Shown here one piece after another: positions 49,901-60,800 of a stretch of DNA of 64,000 bases; within the stretch, counting starts at the first letter, position 1, and every line of letters begins with the position of its first letter. The stretch is from Sphagnum compactum. Lineage: Eukaryota; Bryophyta; Sphagnopsida; Sphagnales. A program made the position numbers and the translations under genes. The stretch covers positions 11,346,001-11,410,000 of the forward strand of contig OZ234504.1 of the NCBI GenBank assembly GCA_965153455.1. Direction: 5' to 3'. The notes beneath the pieces were generated by a model, which saw only the letters and a list, made by a program, of their open reading frames with translations, ran no database searches and was not told the DNA's origin.

Positions 49901-52276
49901 ATCAATCTGTCGCTTCACTTCAGCCTCCTCCCAATATGACAATCGTCCAGGAGTTGCTCTACAGGGCACAAATCCCTGTGTGTCGATGGAGTGCTCTTCG
50001 ACTGAACAACAGCCTAGCTCCCCTTTATTCCAGGCAAACACATCCTGGTACCTTTCCAACACCTTCCAAAGCAATGGCCTCTTTAGTTCATCCAGACCCA
50101 GATCAATTTTGAGCTTCTGGCATATGTCTTTCCACCTTGAGCCCACACCGAATTCATCTGTGGAAGCAATTTGGTCCTTGGGATCTTTGCAAGAAGCAGC
50201 ATCATCCAGTTGCTGAACTTGTAATAGTGCAGGTACCCCTACATTGGTAGCACCAGAAGGAGCCTGCTTCTTTTGTTCTGCGTCTGCCACCCACTTAATC
50301 CAGTCTGCATAATCGTCAGAATCTCCAGTCTCTTCCCTTATGAAGTGATCAGCTTGCTCTTGCAAAGTCAGCTGCAGAATTTGCTGAGGTCCTTCCCTCA
50401 TGACCAATTCCTCAAGCTCTGTGCCTTCGAATTCTGATCCATGACAGATCGGCTCAAGCTGTTGACGCTCCTCTTCAGAGTGCTCGGATGCATCAGAGTC
50501 CGAGCCTGATACTTGCTCATCCAGTTGTTGGGTTTCAACGTTGTCACCTACACATGGTTTTCCCATCATCTTGTCGAACTCCTCGGCAGTACATGAATCG
50601 CTTTGCATCAAGGCCTCCGAGTTCAGTGCCTGCAACATATTCACCATGGTCAAAGGCAGCACTTCCACATGAGATCCAGGACCATGTCTTACCTGGATCA
50701 ATCCACGCTCCACATCAACGATGGCCCCAATCTTGATTAGAAAATCAAGTCCTAGAAGCACGTCATAGCTGTCGGTATCCACCACCATAAAGGTCATGGT
50801 GCACAGTACCCCTCCAGCTTTGACCGAAACCTCGTCGATCCTTCCCATGGCCTGTGTGACCATTCCAGATGCAGTCTTGTAGGTTTCCGATCCAGAGACT
50901 AAATGCATCATACCCATTTCCCTGACCACTGCAGCCGCCATGACAGACATGGACGCGCCAGTGTCTACCAGTCCCTCAATCAGGCAGTCATTCATCTCAA
51001 CAGACAAATGCAAGGTCTTACTCCTGTGTGTCTTGTTGACGCAGATTCTCCTCGGGGTCGGAGCTGCAGACACCATCGACACCTGAGTACTCTCCATTTC
51101 AGCATCCTTCTTCCTTCTGGCAACTTTCACCAGATTCTCCAGTTGCTCTAACCCGCCTGGTATCATCATCACTGTTTCCATTGGTGTCAATGAAATCTTT
51201 CCTTTTATGAAATGGGAAAGGATCTTCGACCTAATGGAGTTCTCCCGATTCATGACAACGCTGTCTTCTGCAGCCTCAGTTGGCGGTACAACACCCGTTG
51301 GTGGCAATTCAACCGGCAGCCTTCGCCTGGGTATGCGAGTGTATGAGAACACATTCTCATTCCCACATAATTCATTGAGTTGCTGTAACGTCGCCGCCTC
51401 GTCATTCAACAATACTTCAAGGAAATTCGCCGCTCCTGAATGTGACTTCCCATCTTTGGATTTCTTCCAGCACCTGTCTTCCGAATGCCCAAGACCTGAA
51501 CAGAAGGAACATTTCACACCACAATTTTCTGTCCTATGCGGCATGCCACATTTAGCACATTTTGGCCGTGGCTCATTTAGCCTTGGACATGTCGTGGCTA
51601 TATGGTCCCTCCCTTGATAGATTTGACATTCTTTAAACATGGTAGAAGAAGATGATGGTATAGAGTTCGGCACACCTCCCTTGAAAAAATTGATCAGCGT
51701 ACTGTTCAAATTGGCAACCTGATGTTCCATCGATGTCTCAGCCACTCCTTCTTCTTGATCCTCCTTGAGAGGCTCAAATGGAGTTTCTCCAAGCTCGCCT
51801 AGCACCCTTTCTACCTCAATTGCAGCACCCACCAACTCCTCAATGTCTGCAAACACCCTTACCACACATAACTTCCGGATTTCTGGCCTGAGTCTGGCCA
51901 GGAATCTCCTCCTCTGCTCCACATCCTGAATCTGCCCTTTTCGAAACAACTTATCTAGTCGTTCGAAATACTTCTGAACCCTTTCTCTGGGTTCTTGCTT
52001 GATGGCATCCATCTTCATTCGGATGTCATCAACGTCTATGTCCCCATATTTCTGAATCATCAGCGTACGCAGCTCAGCCTAATCGGCTGGCGCTGGTTGC
52101 AGCCTTCGAAACCACTCCTTCGCACGGCCACGCAGATTCAACTTGGCAATTTTGAACAGTTTGTCAGGAGTGAGGTCACGGACCTCGGCAACCATGGTCA
52201 ATCGCTCCGCCCAATCACTGACATCTTCATAGTCCCGCCCCCAGAACAAATCGTCCATACCTTGGGGACTCGTCAT
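46949..52276 (-). pseudogene. Gypsy gag-pol polyprotein with two in-frame stops
   Basis: A single long frame starts at ATG 52276 and ends at 46949. TAG codons at 52081-52079 (early gag) and 48613-48611 (between RNase H and integrase) interrupt it. Gag has a retrotransposon capsid-like region, then clustered zinc knuckles near 51.5-51.6 kb (CAKCGMPHRTENC, CSFCSGLGHSEDRC). The protease has VDTGAS (about 50,960). Reverse transcriptase has FVDDLNVHS (about 49,505), with the FLGLTGYYRNYV region after it. RNase H has DVDWS and IDHKPLEW. Integrase has the HHCC finger (CRQCQ) and core residues Asp in IALDTAGP and Glu in NGMAER, but reads TNNGG where the second catalytic Asp belongs. The protein ends soon after a GPY-like module without a chromodomain. 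Confidence 0.93.
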
Positions 52277-52431
52277 CTTCTAGAGGTTCTGCAACACAGC
52301 AAAAATGCAGCAATCCTTCCCACACATGGATCTTCAAAATCAAAAACAGACGCAAACAAAATTAGTCAAAATCTTAGTTCTTGCTTATAACTCAATCCTG
52401 ATTTCTGACACGAAGGCAAATAGTGTCCAAG

Positions 52432-52830
52432 TCATTCATCGAACTCGGACTGCATTCCTTCATGAATGGGCTTCACAGGTTCAAAAATGGATGGAACAGT
52501 GCTAAACTTCTGCTCATCCGTAGATTCCTGCTGGAATCTCCATCCCCCTTCCTGACTTCGCCAGATTTTCCAGCTGATGAGGCGGGATCTGGACCCGCTA
52601 TGCTCCACCCGAAGCAATAGATCCCCTTCCTGATACAGGTCCTCCACTCCAGGTATGTATAGTCGCACAAAATGGTTAGGCGAGATAGCCGACTTGGGAA
52701 TCCATATGTCCCCGAGTCTTGGTATGCTAGCCTGTCTCTCGGCCAGTTCAGGAGCCACTCTACGCAAGGTAGGAGGCAAAGTAAAAGCTGGTCTATAGCT
52801 CGGAGGTTGATACCCACCCCCCTGCTCCAT
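52432..52830 (-). CDS. Gypsy extra ORF B, 132 residues, paralogous to ORF A
   Basis: It begins ATG GAG inside the end of ORF A, in the +1 frame relative to it, and stops about 155 bp before the gag ATG. The middle part repeats the ORF A module: VRL, then GD, HSG, W and GGW with identical spacing. The first ~45 residues are proline-rich and the tail is acidic. The overlap raises two readings: a separate protein begun at its own ATG, or one longer two-module protein split by a frameshift. I cannot tell these apart from one copy. No known domain is recognised. Confidence 0.65.
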   Translation of the reverse strand: MEQGGGYQPPSYRPAFTLPPTLRRVAPELAERQASIPRLGDIWIPKSAISPNHFVRLYIPGVEDLYQEGDLLLRVEHSGSRSRLISWKIWRSQEGGWRFQQESTDEQKFSTVPSIFEPVKPIHEGMQSEFDE

Positions 52831-53089
52831 CTATCACTTTCAACCAGACTTGGGCGTGGGTATAGAAACCACTATGAGCTACCTCTACAGCGATGTCTCC
52901 CGCTCTAGCCTCGTTGGGATCTATTCCTACAAGTCTCACTACTCCAAATCCTAAGAAACGCAAAACCACCGATCCCCTCTGTGGTCCGTTCTGAATGGTG
53001 ACGTAATCAAATCTACGAACAAGGTTTAGCTCACGATTCTCCTGGGTTATTAGCTCCACAGGGACCTCATCACCGCTAGACAAAGGCAT
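52793..53089 (-). CDS. Gypsy extra ORF A, 98 residues, unknown module
   Basis: It starts with the first ATG after the primer site and lies in the same frame as gag. I do not recognise the family. Its C-terminal half carries GD, then HSG 6 residues later, then W 7 residues later, then GGW after another 7. The neighbouring ORF B has the same residues at the same distances. The N-terminal part is rich in charged and hydrophobic residues, with no membrane segment or zinc motif. It overlaps ORF B by 38 nt, in a different frame, across a run of six G. Its role is unknown; candidates are an accessory protein or a domain captured from the host. Confidence 0.65.
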   Translation of the reverse strand: MPLSSGDEVPVELITQENRELNLVRRFDYVTIQNGPQRGSVVLRFLGFGVVRLVGIDPNEARAGDIAVEVAHSGFYTHAQVWLKVIDGAGGWVSTSEL

Positions 53090-53146
53090 TGTCTTCAGTT
53101 CTCATATTACCTAGATCTACACAGGCTCTACAATGATCACAACCAT

Positions 53147-53158
53147 GCTCTGATACTA
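53147..53158 (-). promoter_or_regulatory. Primer binding site, initiator-Met tRNA
   Basis: TAGTATCAGAGC on the minus strand matches 11 of 12 bases of TGGTATCAGAGC, the complement of the plant initiator tRNA-Met 3' end. It lies directly at the inner edge of the 5' LTR. Confidence 0.85.
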
Positions 53159-54004
53159 AAAAGGAAGGGAGGCATCCAAAGGTAGATCGAGATAGACACA
53201 AAGAGTCCTCACACATACCAGACCCCTCAGACACGCTCGTTTAGATAGAGCGCGCACGAACATTCACACAGCAACGGGACAATATAGCAGACGATTCGTT
53301 CTCAGACTTCTAAGTGTAATCTTAGACCACAGATGCATAACCAACATGCCAAACCTCTGCAGATGCCACAAGACGGACGCAGAGAACACCTCACAGACCA
53401 AAAGCCATAGCTTTATATTTCACATAAAATCCCCCGACAGCACAAGCTCTCATACCTCCTCTCTTCCAAAGATTGCCAACTCTGAGGCATTGGTCCTCTA
53501 TTCTGACCAAACATTATCAGATCCAGAAGCTGGATGTTGCTAGTCGCTAATCGCAGCGGAAGAAGAGCAACTAGCCAAAAAAATTCTCCTAGCTCCTCTC
53601 TCTCCTCTCCAAAAACTGAACTAATCTCCTCCCCCGATTACCCTTCCTACCCAGCCGCTTCTCTGATTACTCTTCTCTTCCCTTCTAGGTTCACTGGTTT
53701 CGTCTACAAGCCCCGTCCTCCTCGTATTCTTCACCGTCCTTATTCCCTCCTAACCTTCATGAATGCAGCGCCGCTCCACTCCATCAATAGCGCCGTCATC
53801 TCCCAGCAATCTCACCCTACACAGATAGACAACCCATTCTCCATGCAGCCCATGCATATCCGGCTTCCCTGATTCTCAGATCAAGATAAAATCCACCGCC
53901 ACTCATGAATAGAGGCGGCGAGATTAACCCTGATTTCCGTTCCTGGTTTCACACAAGCCACACAGCCTTGGAGCTTAGGTCCGGTTACCCGTTGTTCGGC
54001 TACA
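53158..54004 (-). repeat. 5' LTR of the gypsy element
   Basis: 847 bp, the same length as the other LTR. As the upstream LTR it should carry the element's promoter and transcription start; I could not place a TATA box. The primer binding site follows at once. Confidence 0.93.
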
Positions 54005-56330
54005 GTAAGTGCTGCAAATTGCCAATCTTTGATATTCATAACATTAATCAAAAGCCTTGTCCGCTTCAAGAAAGAACATTGTAACAAATCTCCTCAAAAC
54101 AACTATGGCTTGATTATAAAGAAAAATATTTAGGTTGTAAAAATCTTGTGAAATTATTTTCACAAGAACAAACATGCAAAAGTAGGTAAAATAAATAAGT
54201 TTCAACATTACAATATTTTACTTTTGATAGAAACATAAGAAAGTAAATACAATTTTGCTCAAAGTTTCATTTTGAAATCATTGTGCACTCCATTAAATGT
54301 ATAGTAAGTTGCATACCAAGTTTCAAAGACTTTATGATAAGGAAAATAAGTAATATGTTTGTTTTACTCCAACCAAATAAAATGTGTAAAGTTTTACTTT
54401 TACATTAGAAATTTAACAAAATATGGCGTTTAAATATACAAAAGCTTTAAGTAATTAATACATTTTAGTGTGCCGTCAACTTGAAATTATCAAAAATCTA
54501 AATAATGTCCTACTTAAAACCAATCATAACACCTACTCAATACATGTACTTGCATTTTTTTTTAATTACTTAAATGCATATTAGAAACATGAAACATATT
54601 ATTATTATATTCAAGTCAAAGAATATCCTCATATTGATAATTAAACTGAGAAATAATTCAAAATTTCATATATTAAGATGTATTTTATGGTTATTTTCAT
54701 TCAAAAAAACAAAGATCATATATTGGTTTACTTTAACTTGTTTGCAACGCCCCCCCCCCACACATCAATCAAGATGGTCAAATGGTTGTGTAGTTTGCCC
54801 TTGAAGAAAGATAATTTACTAAATCAAAATTCATCTACAACAAATCCCAACACTTGACACATGGCAAGCTTAGTGAACTTCACATATTCAAACAACTCTA
54901 GAATTAGTATCTTAGAGTTTGATATAAACAACCACATTCACCTCAAGTGATTCCATTATTTGCCATTTTTCTTTTCAATATATGTTGTATTGTGGTACAT
55001 GGTTGTTTTAAAGATAAAATCCTAAAACTCAAGTTTCAACTTGTCAAGCGAAATGGGGACAATAACTTAGTAGGGTGAAAATATGTTCAAAGGAGCCAAA
55101 AACCATGTCAAGTAGTGATGAAAACTATTAAGAAAATTACATTCGTTTTTACTTTTTCATTTTAAAATTATGTTAATCATTCCAAATTGTGTTAAATGAC
55201 TAATATGAGTGTTTTGGAATTCAAATTAATTATTTAATTTTAAATTTAAAAGTTTTAAATTTTAAGTTTGAGTTTTAGTTTTAGTGAAGGACTCTTGAAC
55301 TTGAACAATAGTTGCATAACAAAGTACAAATTTTGTAACTTAGGATTAGGGTTAAACACTATTTTAGTAAAGAATGGTAAAAAAAATTAGATGATGGTAA
55401 CCTACTACCCACACAAAAACACCCATAATTTAAAGTCATGGAATTTAAAATTCTTAGAAAGTTTAAAACATATTTTAAAATCTCAAAATTTCAAGAATCC
55501 TTTAGCACATGTAAATGGGTGTAACGTATAAAACAAAGTTTTAACTTATGATATAAGAAACTAAAGTCTAAAGTAGTTAGTTACATATTTTGATATGATT
55601 TGAAATTATGATTTTTTAAAGATGAAATGAAAAAAATTCACACTTTGAAATTTTCATATTTATCCAACAAGGCTAACACAAAAAATGTGATATGTATTTT
55701 TTAGAACAAGTTGCAAAAACTTTCATTCAAAATTATTTAATATGAAAAAGTCAAAAGGATTTAGAGAATATTAACAGTCTTTTATAAAGTAATCATGTTG
55801 GCTCCTTTGAGTGTATTTCCACTCACCAACCTTTTTTCGACACAAAATAGTAAAACATAATTATTAGTGTTGTGCAATTCTCATTTTTTTGGGTGAAAAT
55901 CGACTAATTGTGGTTCTTACATGATGTTATGAAAACCTAATCGAATGCTCTAATATGTTTTTTTGGAATTGGTGAGAACTAACCAAGGTATCAAGATTTT
56001 TAATTTTTGTAAACTCACCTGGTTCTTAAATAGGGCAATTTTTGTATATACAATAATAGTCAATTTTCACATACAATTTTCACAACCCATTTATTAAATT
56101 TTCCATTAATTAAAATATAATTAAATAATTGAAATAATTTTTTACATTTTAATTATCGCTAAAAATAGATGAAAACTTGTAAATTGTAAGAATTTTTTTA
56201 ATCAAAAATTAAAAACTCCATAACTTCATCTCTTCCAAAGTTTTTTCAAACTCTTCTAACTCATCCTTTAAATATACCATAGTTTCAATTAACTTTACCA
56301 AACTAGAAAGGGATACAACCTATCTTAAGA
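54005..56330. other. Very AT-rich intergenic DNA, nothing recognised
   Basis: Low-complexity A/T sequence with one C-run near 54,750. Frames are short. No repeat ends or transposase motifs were found. Confidence 0.6.
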
Positions 56331-57895
56331 TTATTGGGCCAATTTTTGTTGATAAAAATCAATTTGTCCAAAAAAATTTGATTGTAAATGACATCTCTTA
56401 AAACTAATAAGGATTCCAGCTAAATAAAAGATCCTTTTCGCCACAATTTGGGATCTAACTATCCCTAAGATTTGTCTAACACATAAACAAAATGTGGGAA
56501 ACATACTCTCATGTTTTTCCCACCATTGAAATGAACTCTTGATGTCTTTGACATCCACTTGATAACATTTGAAAAATAAAAGCATCTTTTTATTGATCAA
56601 TTTCATTGTTGGTTCACTTATGTTGGTTGTCATTTCAAAGATATCTAAATTAATGTCCTTTTCAACCCCTTGATCAACACTACCCTTTCAAATTTAACCA
56701 AATGGTGCATATGATAATGACACTTAAGAAACATAGGAAACAAAAAAATTATTTCATATTCTTTAACAATGGCCTTACTGTTCTCATGATCAATAAATGA
56801 GGACATAAAACAAAGGGTTTTAGATCTAAGGTCTAACATCAAAGATAACATATTATGGGATTTTTTTTCATATTTTCTTTAAAAGGAAAGAAAAGAATCC
56901 AAAAACCCAAATATTTCGTTTTTACATGATAACTAAAAAACAAATATTCATATTTTTCCATTCAATTGTCAAAGGTTGCAAAATCAATTTCATCCCTACA
57001 TTTTAGACTCATGGATATGGCAAAATTTAACACATCACTTAACAACCAATGACCCTTAGATTGGTTCAGAATATAAGCAAATACAATAAGGCCAAGGGAA
57101 TCAACAATAATTTGATATATGTGTCATGTCAATGGAGGTGGTACTCTTACAATCATCCTCACAATATTCTACATGTTGAAACACATTATCATAGCTCATT
57201 TGAACTACAAAACTTCCTGAAAAAGGATAATTTTACTTCTACAAATCTCCCTGAGTAACTTTGATACATACATATCTTTAAGCCTTTACAAACATTTTCA
57301 TATAGTGATGCAAATTAACATGCTTTAGAAAATGCATGACCAAAACAAGTTCCCTAAAAACTTTCATCCTAACCAACACATCATAACTTACAACTAATTT
57401 TAGGGCTATAATCATAGTGTTCAGGTTAGACCCCTTGTCCTTGACATAAACAACAATTATTTTCCTTAACTCATAAATGTCTAATAATTTTATCAAATTT
57501 ATGGCCAAAGTTTGTCCATTAGTATATATTGCCTCAAAAAGGCCAAGGGTAATGAGCTTTGGCTACCAATTAACCCCTAAAAAGTGGTTCACCAATGCAA
57601 AGATATCATGTCCACCTTTTCACATCCACAAATGAAAGCTTGCAACTACAAAATGGCATTCTATTAAAATTGGCAAAACATATAAAAAAAAAATTTCCCA
57701 CTAAACCAGGAAGTAATTCACGAAGAAATTATTTTCTAGAAAGAAAAACAATTCTTGAACTCAAATGCATATTAAATCCTTTCAACCAATTGCATTATGC
57801 AAATTATAAAGGAAGATGGTTTTTGATAATTAGAAATCCCAAGACCTCCAAGAATTATTTTTGTTGTAGATCATTTTTCTTCAAAGGTTCCTTTA
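56331..57895 (-). pseudogene. Decayed hAT-family transposase
   Basis: Read on the minus strand from 57,895, pieces in the right order for plant hAT transposases appear in shifting frames broken by stops. They are FLEVLGFLIIKNHLPL (about 57,870), an SRK...LLPGLV segment (about 57,730), KGGHDIFALVNHFLG (about 57,620), YVKDKGSNLNTM (about 57,440), MLSLMLDLRSK (56,851) and the C-terminal dimerisation region with WWEKHESMFPTFCLCVRQIL and KRIFYLAGIL (about 56,540-56,400). Several stops and frame changes rule out function. The N-terminal BED finger and inverted ends were not found. Confidence 0.8.
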
Positions 57896-60800
57896 CAACA
57901 AAAAAATTGGACATGGAATTGTTAAACATATTTGTTCTTTTTTTTACATATTATCTTTCTTCTTTTTTCAAAGGATTTTTATTTTTTAATTTTAAAAAAA
58001 TAGAATAGTCTACATTTCCATGTTTTTCAATGCAATTATACAATTAGTTGTGTTATATATTATTAATCCTCTTCTTATTTGAGTTTATGGATTTAAATTC
58101 AAAATTAAACTATTATAACAAATAATTTACAATGCATGACTTGAGGAGTTATTAAACCAACTTCTTTTTATCATTAACATAGGAAAATGCCCAACATAAT
58201 GCATTTATGCTATTTGGTTTCCAAAACAATCTTTGTGCATGTACCTTTTCAAATTTTCTTTCATTTTTTCTTCATTATTTTCTAGAATTTTTAATTTATT
58301 TTTTTTGACATTTGCATTTTATTCAAGTTCTTGCAAAGATTCATCTTCCATCCTTATTTATTCATGGATCCATCATATGTATTTTCATTTTCAAAGACTG
58401 TTCCATATTTTGTTTGAAGTTATTCATTGTTGCTCAATGAATAATAATTTTTTTTGAAAAATTATATGATCTACCAAAATCAATATTTACAAGCATTTAC
58501 AAAATGAAATATACAAAATGAAATTCTGAAACATTTACAAAAATGATACAATTTGTAATGAAATTTTGTAATGGAATATGATATGTGAATTTTGCAAAAT
58601 GAAAATATATAAATTCTTGCAAAAACAGACAAAAGAAGAAGAAGAAATATTAGAAAAATAATATTAATATTAATATTAAAACATAAAAATTTAAAAATTT
58701 AAAGAAAATCTCAATGGAGTTTATTGTAAGCTATCAATTAATTTAGTCGTCTAAGCTCCAACCTGCACAGGGCAAGAAGGGAAAACCTACCAAACTAACA
58801 CCAAGAGGTTGTGAAATGTGTTGAAAGCCTCATCCTTGAACTTGCATTCAAGATTATTGTACAATTTGTATAACTTTGATAGGCACATCTTGATAACTTC
58901 AACAAAATCACAATTATACACATTTCTTTTAAGTGGGCATATTTTATTAAAGTGTGAACCCATTCTAGATGTGACAAGATGCAATGTAAGCCAAGTATAA
59001 TTAACCCCATGTCCAACAAATTTTACACATTACAACTTACAACTTCACTATCAACTTGATCTTTCCACATCTTTACAATTAGTGTCTTATATTCAACCAC
59101 AACATGTTTGCATGGAGATAACATGGATGTCCACCGAGTTATTACCCTTAATGTTTATGAGAATTGCCAATTTTTACAACTCAAGCACTCTCTTGGGACT
59201 TCAAGTAAAATATGACTAGAGGCATTGGAACAACTTTTCTAACCTTTACATTTCGAAAAAAGTCAAAAGACTTTGAACTACCAAGTTTGTCCTCTATGCA
59301 CAACAATGGTTTGCCACAAGAAAAGGAATTACTTTCTCCTTGGGTTGCACTTGAAGAGATTACTTACATTTATTTACAAAAAATGTTAGTTCAAAATAAG
59401 GTATTTGTTTATTATTTTGAAAATAAATTTGATAAAAATATACATTAAGCCCATGATAAGTCTTGAAAACATTTATAAATAAATAAAACAATTAAAAGTA
59501 TGAAAAATTTACCAAAAAAAAAAACAAATAAGTCATATTTTTAATTATGTGTTATATCATATGTATGTGTGGAAATATGCTTCATACTTGCAATTTACTT
59601 TTCTTCCTTCCAAAAGTTTGATTCCTAACCACTAAAACTTGGGAAACATGCGTCAAACAAACTCAAATGGAAACATGTGACATAAAATAGGAAAAAGCTT
59701 GTCAAAGGCCACTACTTTGGTTGGAAAGGTGGCCATAAATCAATTAAGAAAACATTAATTTTATGGCTTTGAAATTCTTAAGACCTTTTCGTCTAACTTC
59801 AACAAGATTTGGTGATGAAAGTTGTAATTTTAATCTTTAAAGATTTGTTAAACATTTCATATAAAATGTTATGGCCAAAAAATACCAAGTGTACACTATC
59901 TATTCCACCAAAATGGGGAGGTCATTTGGTGATTTTCAAAACATGATTACATTGTCACAAGGGATTCTTAAAATTTCAACAAATAAAGCCTTATGTAAAA
60001 GAATTTTTTTCACTCAAAATGGCACCCCCTAAAATGTTCAAAAAGGAGCAAGGTTAAGTATAACTCTACTTTTGTGTTTACTTTACTTTGAAACACAAGG
60101 GTAAAGTAACATTAATGCCTAAGTAAATTAGGATTATCCAAGGGATAGGTGTGTTACATTTCTAGTGGACATGACAATTCTTATACAACTTTGATGACCT
60201 ATTTGTGCAATACCCCATAAAATAATTGCTAGATGATTGATATTTAACTTTGGGAGGGGAAATTTTTAGAAAGCACCCAAAAATGTTTTTAAAACATTTT
60301 GTGACTTGTTTTCATGAAAGTTAAGGTCACCACTAAGGTCGAAAGGTTTTTTAAATTTTGGTATGAATTTCAATTTAATTTTAAAATTTATTAATAATAA
60401 TAATAAATAATGGAAAAGCCTTTTTTTGTTTTTTCGAACATGAGAAAATGTTGGGAATGTTTTCAAATTCTAGTGAGGGTGATTCATTGAAGTTGATTAA
60501 GGTAAGATGACTATAAGGTCGCATTGGTTTTTTTCCTACCAAATTCCAATCCAAAATCCATTTCGCTCATTCTCAAATAAAGAGGCATGGAAAGGTGTAT
60601 TTTTTAGATTTGTCTAATTCTGGTGTTGGAATTTTTCAACATTTTATTCATGAGAAAAATTTCAATACCTTCTCCATCAATTTGCATCTAATTTTTTGCA
60701 ATTGAACATGAATTTAATTTCAGTAAATTTGAATTCAGTTGAATTTCATTTCAATTCAATTCAAGGTGCATGTAATGTCATTCAATATTTTCATTCAATT

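Larger units (their letters stand above)
46061..54004 (-). mobile_element. Ty3/gypsy LTR retrotransposon, near full length
   Basis: It is a 7.94 kb element read on the minus strand. In order it has a 5' LTR (54004-53158), a tRNA-iMet primer site, two extra small ORFs, gag, protease, reverse transcriptase, RNase H, integrase, a purine tract and a 3' LTR (46907-46061). Integrase after RNase H makes it Ty3/gypsy; no chromodomain is seen after integrase. Both LTRs are 847 bp and differ at about 19 sites by my eye (~2%), mostly transitions. Flanks gtaac (46,055-46,059) and gtaag (54,005-54,009) may be a 5 bp target duplication with one change. Two in-frame TAG codons and a substituted integrase Asp make this copy defective. 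Confidence 0.95.
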
